Shown: positions 32,746 to 39,691 of the stretch, one piece after another
Numbering within the stretch: the stretch's first letter is position 1
Layout: each line of letters opens with the position of its first letter
Notes under the pieces: generated by a model
Database searches by the model: none
What the model saw: only the letters and a program-made list of their open reading frames with translations
What the model was told of the DNA's origin: nothing
Origin: Jatrophihabitans endophyticus
GTDB lineage: Bacteria > Actinomycetota > Actinomycetes > Mycobacteriales > Jatrophihabitantaceae
Direction: 5' to 3'
Assembly: GCF_900129455.1 (NCBI RefSeq)
Contig: NZ_FQVU01000001.1
Coordinates: 744,001-808,000 of the forward strand
DNA: 64,000 nt
Program-made: the position numbers and the translations under genes

Positions 32746-33252
32746 TCAGCCGGCTGCCTCGATCTCGGCCATCGTCCGGCCGGTGAGCACCGACCAGGTC
32801 TCGGTGCCGGTCACGTCGCGCCGCGCGTCCGCCTCGCCGTCGCGCTTCTTCAGCAGCAGCCACAGGTCGTCGCCGCGCGTGCGCAGCAGGCTGTAGCCGC
32901 CGCGCAGCTTCTCGCCCCGCAGCACGAAGGAGAGGTGCCCGCGCGCGAGCGCCGCGCCCGCCGACACCGGATCGCTGCCGTCCCGGCTGACGTTGCGGAA
33001 CGTCCCGTGGTCCCACACCTGCACGACGCCGCCGCCACGACGCTGTGGCGAGAGCACGCCCTCGTACTCGCAGTACTCGAGGGCATGGTCCCCGACCCGT
33101 CTGGCCAGCCGCCGTACCGCGGGGTCGGTCGACGGACCCTTCGGCACGGCCCACGACACCAGTACCCCGTCGATCTCGAGCCGGAGGTCGTAGTGGTCGG
33201 CCGTCGCCAGGTGGTGCTGCACCACGAAGCGTGGGTCGTCCGGCTCGGCCAT
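32746..33252 (-). CDS. Free-standing LigD 3'-phosphoesterase domain protein
   Basis: A 168-residue protein equivalent to the phosphoesterase (PE) domain of LigD, the non-homologous end-joining ligase. The signature FVVQHHLATADHYDLRLEIDG is at the N-terminus, WAVPKGPSTDP follows, and late LLKKRDGEADAR closes the domain. LigD-PE domains trim 3' ends (2'-OH/3'-phosphate and ribonucleosides) with Mn2+ and His/Asp residues, present here in the HH and HYD motifs. No ligase, polymerase or Ku gene is near. The ATG start at 33252 places the conserved HHxAT motif near residue 13. Confidence 0.92.
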   Translation of the reverse strand: MAEPDDPRFVVQHHLATADHYDLRLEIDGVLVSWAVPKGPSTDPAVRRLARRVGDHALEYCEYEGVLSPQRRGGGVVQVWDHGTFRNVSRDGSDPVSAGAALARGHLSFVLRGEKLRGGYSLLRTRGDDLWLLLKKRDGEADARRDVTGTETWSVLTGRTMAEIEAAG

Positions 33253-33341
33253 GGCGCCATGGTGCCCGTCGCCCGGGTCGACGTCAGCCCGCCGCGCGGT
33301 GCGGGCAGGGCCCAGGACGAGGGCCGTGAGCGCGGCCGCCG

Positions 33342-33569
33342 GTGCGACCAACGACGAGTGGCTGGTGGCCGAACGGCTGGGGGCCGCAGACCGGGTACGG
33401 CGCGTCCTTCACCTCGGCGGCGGTCCTGGCCGAGCTCGGCGGGCCCGTGGCCGACGGCGGCCTCGTCGTCCCGATCGCCGCCACGTACCCGCTCGACCGG
33501 GTGCGGGACGCGTACGACCGCTTGGCCCAGGGCCGCACACGCGGCAGGATGGTCCTGCAGGTCGGGTGA
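33342..33569 (+). pseudogene. Relic of a zinc-binding (quinone reductase-like) dehydrogenase, 3' end only
   Basis: The last 50 residues of this frame (TSAAVLAELGGPVADGG, VVPIAATYPLDRVRDAYDRL, GRTRGRMVLQV) match the C-terminus of medium-chain zinc-type quinone reductases. The N-terminal cofactor and substrate domains are absent, and the sequence upstream does not continue the homology. No ribosome binding site or start of this family is present. Confidence 0.65.
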
Positions 33570-33667
33570 GTTTGGAGAACGGGCAACCCGGATAGATCAA
33601 CCTCGAGCCGTACGGCTCGCCGGTGTCGGAGCCACCGCATCGGGGCGTACAGGGATCGTGATCACGC

Positions 33668-33970
33668 ATGACGCTCGCACCGCCGCACCCGACGACGACC
33701 TTCGGCGCTCGGATCATCGACATGCGCTGCTCGGCCACCACCGCGCAGCCGGGTATCTCCGGTGACGACCTCGACGCCAACCGCTGCCAGCTGCTGGCCG
33801 GGCACGGCGGCGAGCACGCCCTCATGTACGCGAGCACGGCCTGCCGCCAGGTCCTCGCGTGGCGCGCGGACGGGGCCCCGCACCCGTCCGAGACCGACTG
33901 GCGGGGCCTGCCGTGGATGCGCGGCTACCCCGTGCCCGCCTGGTTCGAGACCGGTTCGGTCGACGCCTGA
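33668..33970 (+). CDS. Small hypothetical protein upstream of udgX-like gene
   Basis: A 100-residue protein. The middle contains three cysteines (MRCSATT, RCQLLAGH, TACRQVLAW), which with nearby histidines (LAGHGGEH) could bind a metal, and the C-terminus has WRGLPWMRGYPVPAWF. I do not recognise the family. The ATG start at 33668 is clear, and the stop lies 2 bp before the GTG of the UdgX-like gene, so the two are probably co-expressed. Confidence 0.6.
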   Translation: MTLAPPHPTTTFGARIIDMRCSATTAQPGISGDDLDANRCQLLAGHGGEHALMYASTACRQVLAWRADGAPHPSETDWRGLPWMRGYPVPAWFETGSVDA

Positions 33971-33972
33971 CG

Positions 33973-34641
33973 GTGGCCGCGCGTCCCAGCTTCCCCGGCG
34001 CCGCCGAGTTCGTGCCCGACTCCCGCGCCGTCGACGACCTGCGCACGCACGCCGCCGGATGCCGCGGCTGCGACCTCTACGCCGACGCCACCCAGACCGT
34101 CTTCGGCTCGGGTAACGCCCACGCCCGCGTGATGCTGGTGGGCGAGCAGCCCGGCGACGTCGAGGACACCCGCGGCTACCCGTTCGTCGGGCCCGCCGGG
34201 CAGGTGCTGCGCCGCGGTCTGACCGACGCGGGTCTCGGTGACACACCCGTGTTCGTGACCAACGCGGTCAAGCACTTCCGATTCACCGAACGCGGCAGGC
34301 GACGCATCCACGAGAAGCCGACGGCCGCGCACGCCACGGCCTGCCGTCCCTGGCTGGCCGCCGAGCTGCGGGCCGTCCGTCCGGCGATCGTCGTCGCGCT
34401 CGGGGCCACCGCCGCCGGGTCGCTGTTCGGGTCCGGCTTCCGGTTGACCGCGGCCCGCGGGCAGCGCCTCGACTGGCCGCCGGCCAAGGGCGACTTCGCC
34501 GACAGCGACGTGGACGTGCAGGTCGCCTTCGCGACCGTCCACCCGTCGTCGATACTGCGCACGCCCGACGACGAGCGCGACGCCGCCTACGCCGCGTTCG
34601 TGGCCGATCTCGCGGTCGTGGCCGAGGCGGTGCGCCGGTGA
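33973..34641 (+). CDS. udgX: UdgX-type uracil-DNA glycosylase
   Basis: A 222-residue uracil-DNA glycosylase superfamily protein. Motif A is GEQPGDVED followed by GYPFVGPAGQ. The insertion RGRRRIHEKP matches the UdgX-specific KRRIH loop, whose histidine is known to attack the deoxyribose and leave UdgX covalently linked to uracil-derived abasic sites. Motif B is TVHPSSILR. CRGCDLY near the N-terminus may contribute to the iron-sulfur cluster cysteines. The GTG at 33973 is 2 bp after the previous stop, and the stop overlaps the CYTH-CHAD gene by 4 bp. It is distinct from the HhH protein at 37208. Confidence 0.9.
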   Translation: MAARPSFPGAAEFVPDSRAVDDLRTHAAGCRGCDLYADATQTVFGSGNAHARVMLVGEQPGDVEDTRGYPFVGPAGQVLRRGLTDAGLGDTPVFVTNAVKHFRFTERGRRRIHEKPTAAHATACRPWLAAELRAVRPAIVVALGATAAGSLFGSGFRLTAARGQRLDWPPAKGDFADSDVDVQVAFATVHPSSILRTPDDERDAAYAAFVADLAVVAEAVRR

Positions 34642-36053
34642 GCACGCAGCGCGAGCGGGAGGTCAAGTTCGAGGTGCCGGACGGCTTCGTGGTGCCCGCG
34701 GTGGCCGACGTCGTACGCGGCGGGGAGATCGAGGAGCGCACCCTGCAGCTGCGTTCGGACTACCAGGACACCGCCGGCTTCGACCTGCTGGCGCACGGGC
34801 TGACCCTGCGCCGTCGCAGCGGCGACGACGACACCGGCTGGCATCTCAAGGTGCCCGCGGGCGACGCGCGCGACGAGATCCGCCTGCCGCTGACCGACGA
34901 CGACACCGTGCCGCGCCGGCTCGCCGAGCTGGTGGCCGGCATCGCCCGACCCGAGGAGCTGCGACCGGTCGCGGTCCTGCGCACCGAACGCAGGGTCACC
35001 CGGGTGCGCCGCGGCGACGCCCTCGTCGTCGAGATCGCCGACGACCGCGTGAACGCCACCGGCGCGGACGGCCGCGCCCGCAGCTGGCGCGAGATCGAGA
35101 TCGAGCTCGGCCCGGCGGGTGACGAGCGGGCACTCGCCGCGTTCGGCCGGCGGCTGACCGCGGCCGGGGCGTCGCCGTCGCCGCACGCGTCCAAGTTCGC
35201 GCGGGCACTGGGTCGCGACCCCCACGTCGAACGCTCCCCCGCCGGCGAGCTGCTCGTCCGCTACCTCACCGGCTCCTTCCGCCGGCTCGTGGCCGGCGAC
35301 GTCGCGTTGCGCCGCGGCCACGACGACGTCGTACCCGACACCCGCGGCGCCGTCCGGCGCATCCGCAGCGTGCTGCGCGTCTTCGCCGACGTGCTGGACG
35401 CACCGACGGCGCACGCGCTGGACGCCGAGCTGTCCTGGTACCAGGGTCTGCTCGGTGAGGTGCGCGACCGACAGCGGCAGCGCGTTCGCTTCGCCGCCGC
35501 GGTGCGCGCGCTGCCGCCCGAGCTCGTGCTGGGCCCGGTCGCCGCGCACGTCGACCAGTCGCTGACCACCGAGCAGGTACGGGCGCTCGCCGCGGTCACC
35601 GACGCGCTGGCGACCAATCGCTACCGGCGGATGCTCGCCGCGGTGGCCGGTCTGGTCGCGGGCGACCCGGTGCGCCCCCGGACGTCACGCACCCACCTGC
35701 GCGCGCTCGCCGACGACGCGGCCACGACCGCCGCGAAGCGGCTGCGCCGAGCGGTCCACGACGACGACCCCGACCGGCTGCGCCGCGCCCGCAGGGCGAT
35801 CGAGCGCGCGCGGGACGCCGCCGAGCTCGTCGATCGCTCGCCGCGCACCGTCGCCCGCTTCGAGCGCGCGCTGGACGTGCTCGGCGAGCACCGGGACGCG
35901 GTGCGCGCCGCCGAGCTCGCACGCATGCTGGGCACGCGCGCCGGCGCCGCCGCCGGCGAGAACGGCTTCACCTACGGGCTGCTGTACCAGCGCGAGGTCG
36001 ACGTCGCGCGCCGCCGACGCCGCAAGGCCGTGCGGCTGCGCATTCCCCACTGA
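34638..36053 (+). CDS. CYTH and CHAD domain-containing protein
   Basis: A 471-residue protein. The N-terminal CYTH domain carries EREVKFEV (the ExExK signature) and LTLRRRSGDDDTGWHLKVP. The C-terminal CHAD domain is rich in paired histidine and basic residues: VRRIRSVLRVF, RTHLRALADDAATTAAKRLRRAVHDD, ARRAIERARDAAEL. CYTH proteins act on triphosphates, and CHAD domains bind polyphosphate, so a polyphosphate-linked role is likely. The GTG overlaps the UdgX stop by 4 bp. Most family members have this domain order, so the fusion is normal. Confidence 0.93.
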   Translation: MSTQREREVKFEVPDGFVVPAVADVVRGGEIEERTLQLRSDYQDTAGFDLLAHGLTLRRRSGDDDTGWHLKVPAGDARDEIRLPLTDDDTVPRRLAELVAGIARPEELRPVAVLRTERRVTRVRRGDALVVEIADDRVNATGADGRARSWREIEIELGPAGDERALAAFGRRLTAAGASPSPHASKFARALGRDPHVERSPAGELLVRYLTGSFRRLVAGDVALRRGHDDVVPDTRGAVRRIRSVLRVFADVLDAPTAHALDAELSWYQGLLGEVRDRQRQRVRFAAAVRALPPELVLGPVAAHVDQSLTTEQVRALAAVTDALATNRYRRMLAAVAGLVAGDPVRPRTSRTHLRALADDAATTAAKRLRRAVHDDDPDRLRRARRAIERARDAAELVDRSPRTVARFERALDVLGEHRDAVRAAELARMLGTRAGAAAGENGFTYGLLYQREVDVARRRRRKAVRLRIPH

Positions 36054-36077
36054 CCGTCCCCGACCCGAGGAGCCACC

Positions 36078-37100
36078 GTGCGCGCCATCGTCTACGACCG
36101 GACCGGCGATCCCGACGTCCTGCACCTGGTGGAGCGCGACCTCCGTGACCCCGGACCCGGTGAGGTTCGCGTGCGTGTGGTGCGCTCCGGCGTCAATCCG
36201 ACCGACTGGAAGTCGCGACGCGGCGCTCGGGCCGGCACCCCGGTCAGCCCGGCGCAGGTGCCCAACCAGGACGGCGCCGGGGTGGTGGACGCCGTCGGCC
36301 CCGGAGTCGCTGCCGCCCTGCACGGGCTGCGGGTGTGGCTGTGGGAGGCCGCTTGGCAGCGACCCGACGGCACCGCGCAGGAGTACGCGATCGTCCCGGC
36401 CGCGCACGCCGTGCCACTGCCCGACGTCGCGTCCTTCGACCTCGGCGCCGCGCTCGGGGTGCCGTTCGTGACCGCGCACCGCTGCCTCACCGTGACCGAG
36501 GAGGGCCCCGCCCGGCTCGGCCCCGGCGCACTCGCGGGGCGCACCGTCCTCGTCAGCGGCGGCGCGGGCGCGGTGGGCAACGCCGCCATCCAGCTGGCGC
36601 GCTGGGCCGACGCCACGGTGATCACGACGGTGAGCTCGCCGGCCAAGGCACAGCTCGCCGCCGCCGCGGGCGCCGACCACGTGATCGACTACCGGACCCA
36701 GGACGTCGTCGCGGAGGTCGAGAAGATCGCACCGGCGGGCGTCCACACCATCGTCGAGGTCGCCGCCGCGGCGAACGCCGACATCGACGTCGCGGTCGTG
36801 GCCCCCAACGGCTCGATCGCCGTGTACGCCGACGACGGCGGACAGCCGCTGTCGCTGCCCGTCCGCGCGAGCATGCAGACCAACGCCCGCTGGCAGTTCG
36901 TGCTGCTCTACACCGCGCCCGCCCCGGCCAAGGCGGTGGCGCTGGACGACGTCGCCGCGGCGATCGTCGACGGCGCCGTGCGAGTGGGCGACGCGGCCGG
37001 GCTCCCGCTGCACCACTTCCCGCTGGAGCAGACCGCGGCCGCGCACGCGGCGGTCGAGGGCGGCGTGGTCGGCAAGGTCCTGGTCGACGTCGCCGACTAA
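36078..37100 (+). CDS. NADPH:quinone reductase-like zinc-independent dehydrogenase
   Basis: A 340-residue medium-chain reductase of the quinone oxidoreductase/zeta-crystallin type. It shows VRVVRSGVNPTDWKSR near the N-terminus, the NADPH motif VLVSGGAGAVGNAAIQLARW and GADHVIDYR. It has no structural zinc cysteines. The GTG at 36078 follows GAGGAG (gaggagccacc). It lies 24 bp after the CYTH-CHAD gene and may be co-transcribed. The substrate is unknown. Confidence 0.9.
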   Translation: MRAIVYDRTGDPDVLHLVERDLRDPGPGEVRVRVVRSGVNPTDWKSRRGARAGTPVSPAQVPNQDGAGVVDAVGPGVAAALHGLRVWLWEAAWQRPDGTAQEYAIVPAAHAVPLPDVASFDLGAALGVPFVTAHRCLTVTEEGPARLGPGALAGRTVLVSGGAGAVGNAAIQLARWADATVITTVSSPAKAQLAAAAGADHVIDYRTQDVVAEVEKIAPAGVHTIVEVAAAANADIDVAVVAPNGSIAVYADDGGQPLSLPVRASMQTNARWQFVLLYTAPAPAKAVALDDVAAAIVDGAVRVGDAAGLPLHHFPLEQTAAAHAAVEGGVVGKVLVDVAD

Positions 37101-37120
37101 GTGGCCCTCGTGACCCTCGG

Positions 37121-37177
37121 TCGGCCCCATACCAGCGCGGTCACGGAGATCGACTGACCGCGCGCACGTGGGGCCAA
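37121..37177. repeat. Intergenic palindromic repeat, locus 2 (single unit)
   Basis: Left arm 37121-37143, 11-bp loop 37144-37154, right arm 37155-37177. The outer GGCCCCA and inner GCGCGGTCA blocks pair perfectly, while the middle 4-5 positions of the arm differ between the two sides. It lies between the quinone reductase and the HhH gene, about 30 bp before the latter's ATG. It shares the 23-11-23 architecture with loci 1 and 3. Confidence 0.85.
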
Positions 37178-37207
37178 GCGGCCGCGACCTGCGGGTATCC
37201 CGTCGTC

Positions 37208-37849
37208 ATGAGCGACCACCACGACCGCGCCCGGCGGCTGCTCGACCGCGCCGGGCGCACCTTCGCCGAGCAGGCCGGGTTCACGCTGCACGACAAGCCC
37301 AGCCCGCTCTGGCAGCTCGTGGTGCTCGCGACCGTCCTCGCCAAGCCCATCCAGGCCGACATGGCCGTCGACGCCGCGGCCGAGCTGCGCAAGGCCGGCG
37401 CCACCACGCCGCAGGGCACGCTCGACCTCACCTGGCAGCAGCGGGTGGACGCGCTGGTCCGCGCCCACTACCGCCGCTTCGACGAGAGCACCGCCACCCG
37501 GCTCGAGCAGTCCGCCACGCTCGTGCTGGACCGCTGGCACGGCGACCTCCGCGAACTGGCCGCCGAGGCCGACGGTGACACCGGCCGGGCCGCCGACCTG
37601 CTGCAGGAGATCCCCGGCATCGGCCCGGCGGGCGCGGACATCTTCCTGCGCGAGGTGCAGGACGCCTGGCCGTGGGTGCGGCCGTACTTCGACGCGCGGG
37701 CGCTCGACGGCGCCGAGGCGGTCGGTCTGCCCACAGGCCCCGGTGAGCTCGCCGACCTCGTCGCCGGCGACGACTGCGCCCGGCTGGCGGCCGCGCTCGT
37801 CCGCGTGACGTTGGACGACCACCTCGCCGCCGCGGTTCGCGACGGGTGA
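37208..37849 (+). CDS. HhH-GPD DNA glycosylase-like protein (endonuclease III-like)
   Basis: A 213-residue helix-hairpin-helix protein. The HhH motif EIPGIGPAGADIFLREVQ is near residue 137, following WHGDLRELAAEA, and the N-terminal segment is a helical bundle (SPLWQLVVLATVLAKPIQADMAVD). The cysteines of a C-terminal iron-sulfur cluster are not present. The lysine/aspartate catalytic pair of endonuclease III cannot be placed with certainty, so the enzymatic activity is unproven. The ATG start at 37208 is clear. It ends 2 bp from the convergent STAS gene. Confidence 0.8.
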   Translation: MSDHHDRARRLLDRAGRTFAEQAGFTLHDKPSPLWQLVVLATVLAKPIQADMAVDAAAELRKAGATTPQGTLDLTWQQRVDALVRAHYRRFDESTATRLEQSATLVLDRWHGDLRELAAEADGDTGRAADLLQEIPGIGPAGADIFLREVQDAWPWVRPYFDARALDGAEAVGLPTGPGELADLVAGDDCARLAAALVRVTLDDHLAAAVRDG

Positions 37850-37851
37850 GC

Positions 37852-38181
37852 TCAGGCGGCGGTGTCGACCAGCAGGACGGTGTCGAGACCGGCCAGCGCG
37901 ATGGTGCGGCGCAGCCGGGCCGAGCTGCCGACCAGGATCATCGTGCCGTGCCGCTCCCGGCACCGCTGGTGGGCGTCGACGAGCATGCCGAGCGCGGCGG
38001 CGTCGGCGAAGGTGACGCCGCTGGCGTCGACGCGCAGCACGCGCCGGCCGGCGTCGAGGTGGTCGACGAGGACGGCACGCACCTCGTCGGCGTTGGCGAT
38101 GTCGAGTTCGCCCTCGAGGGCGACGGCGGCGCGCCAGGCGTCGTGCGAGGTGGTGCGCGCCAGGGTCTGGACGAGTGTCAC
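37852..38181 (-). CDS. STAS-domain protein (anti-sigma factor antagonist-like)
   Basis: A 109-residue single STAS domain. The first strand VALEGELDIANADEVRAVL and the phosphorylation-loop region LRVDASGVTFADAAALGMLV match the SpoIIAA family, in which a Ser in DxSGVxFxDS is phosphorylated. Here the loop reads DASGVTFADAAA, with Ser in the first position and Ala where the phosphoserine often is, so regulation may differ. The GTG at 38181 has GGAG upstream. No anti-sigma factor gene is adjacent. Confidence 0.85.
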   Translation of the reverse strand: MTLVQTLARTTSHDAWRAAVALEGELDIANADEVRAVLVDHLDAGRRVLRVDASGVTFADAAALGMLVDAHQRCRERHGTMILVGSSARLRRTIALAGLDTVLLVDTAA

Positions 38182-38321
38182 GGGACCTGCTCCACTCCCG
38201 TAGGGAGGCCCGTGGTCTCGGGCAAAGCCGGTCAGAGGACCGACTGCACCCAACCTAGTCCGAACGTGGTGACGCGCAAGGGGCAGCGACACGGTGCTTC
38301 GCCACTGCCCAGGAGACGCGA

Positions 38322-38834
38322 TCAGCGTCGATCGAGCACACCACGGACGAAGGCGGCCTGCCCGACGTGCTCCAGGTCGTCGTCGACGACGCTCACCAGC
38401 CGCACCGCGAGGGTGACCGGCGGATCCCAGTTCTCGTCGACGACCCGGGCGAGGTCCTCGTCGGCGAGGCCCTGCACGTACGTCCGCGTCGCGGCGTGGA
38501 CGTCGTCGGCGTACCCGAGGTAGTCCGCGACGGAGACACCCCGTACCGCCGCGACGTCGTCGCTGGACGAGCCGTAGCCCGTCGCTTCGGCACCGAAGGG
38601 CAGCCCGAAGCGCTCGTGCCACCCGCGCGCCGTCCACACCTGCTCGGTGCCGGCGACACCGGCGACGTGGTCGTCCTGGACGCGGAGCAGGTGCCACACC
38701 AGCCAGCCGATGGTGTTGGCGTCGGCGTCCAGGCGGGTGGTCAGGACGCCCTCGTCGGCGCCGTCGAGCACCGCGTGGACGTTCTCGTTGACACGGCCGA
38801 AGCCGTCGAGCAGGAGGTCGGTGGCGGTCGTCAT
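38322..38834 (-). CDS. DinB-family / mycothiol transferase-like (DUF664) protein
   Basis: A 170-residue four-helix-bundle protein. The metal-binding histidine pattern is in NTIGWLVWHLLRVQDDHVAG near residue 41 and a late DDDLEHVGQAAFVRGVL. This is the DUF664/DinB type that includes mycothiol-dependent enzymes in actinobacteria; the catalysed reaction is unknown. The ATG overlaps the hydrolase stop by 4 bp (ATGA), so it is the last of three coupled genes. Confidence 0.88.
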   Translation of the reverse strand: MTTATDLLLDGFGRVNENVHAVLDGADEGVLTTRLDADANTIGWLVWHLLRVQDDHVAGVAGTEQVWTARGWHERFGLPFGAEATGYGSSSDDVAAVRGVSVADYLGYADDVHAATRTYVQGLADEDLARVVDENWDPPVTLAVRLVSVVDDDLEHVGQAAFVRGVLDRR

Positions 38835-39691
38835 GACCGTCGTCCTACCCGTCGCTCGCCCACGAACTCGCGCAGCAGGCGGCCGACCAGCGCCGGCTGC
38901 TCGTACTGGATCGAATGCCCGCTGTCGCCGATGACCTCCACCCGCGCCCCCGCCGCCCGGTAGCGGCCCGCGGAGCGATCGCCGTAGAAGTGGTCCCTCC
39001 CGCCGAGCAGGACCAGGGCCGGCTTGCCCGCGTCGCGCAGCTGCGCGTCCAGCGGGCGCCGCGTCATGCGCCGCGGTCGGGTCACCAGGACGGTCGTGAA
39101 CATGGCGGCGTCCACGGCGCGGAAGTCCGCGACGGCGAGACGGACGAGCCGCCGGGTGGCCGGGTCGGCCGGCCGCCGTACGACCGTCGACACGCCACCG
39201 GCCACGAGCGCGAGCAGGTGGCCGGCGCCCAGCAGGGCGGTTCCGACGACGGGGCGGGTCATCAGCAGGTGTCCCCGCGGCAGCGTGGCGTCGGCGTAGT
39301 CGGGCGCCTGACAGACCAGCACGACGGCCGTGACGCGCTCGGCGGCCTCGGCCAGCCCGGCGGCGACGTCGGCGCCGAACGAGTGGCCGACCGCGGTCAC
39401 GTCGCGCACGTCGAGCTGCTCGAGCACCGCCGCCGCGACCTCGGTCTGCTCGGGGGCGTCCGCCGAGGGGCCGCCGGTGGCGCCGTGCCCGAGCAGGTCG
39501 AAGCGGACGACGCGATGGTCGGCGGCGAGATCCTCGGCGACGACGTCCCACCAGTCGCTGGAGCCGGTGAAGCCGTGGACGACGAGCAGGGCGGGCGCGT
39601 CGCGCGGCCCGTCGTCGCGGACGCGGACCCGCCGCGACGCGCCGGCCACCGTGACGTCGAGGTAGCGCCCCGGACGCGCGAACCGGCTCAC
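38831..39691 (-). CDS. Alpha/beta hydrolase
   Basis: A 286-residue alpha/beta-hydrolase. The oxyanion-hole segment is VVHGFTGSSDWW, the nucleophile elbow is VGHSFGAD with catalytic Ser, an acid follows in LLGGRDHFYGDRS, and the catalytic His lies in GDSGHSIQYEQP. A lid-like segment lies between residues 120 and 220. The reaction cannot be fixed by sequence. The GTG start overlaps the stop of the FAD-dependent dehydrogenase by 4 bp. Confidence 0.92.
   Translation of the reverse strand: MSRFARPGRYLDVTVAGASRRVRVRDDGPRDAPALLVVHGFTGSSDWWDVVAEDLAADHRVVRFDLLGHGATGGPSADAPEQTEVAAAVLEQLDVRDVTAVGHSFGADVAAGLAEAAERVTAVVLVCQAPDYADATLPRGHLLMTRPVVGTALLGAGHLLALVAGGVSTVVRRPADPATRRLVRLAVADFRAVDAAMFTTVLVTRPRRMTRRPLDAQLRDAGKPALVLLGGRDHFYGDRSAGRYRAAGARVEVIGDSGHSIQYEQPALVGRLLREFVGERRVGRRS

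Noticed and set aside
37852-38181. Complete partner-switching sigma control module
   Set aside because: Only the STAS protein is present; no anti-sigma kinase or sigma factor gene is adjacent.
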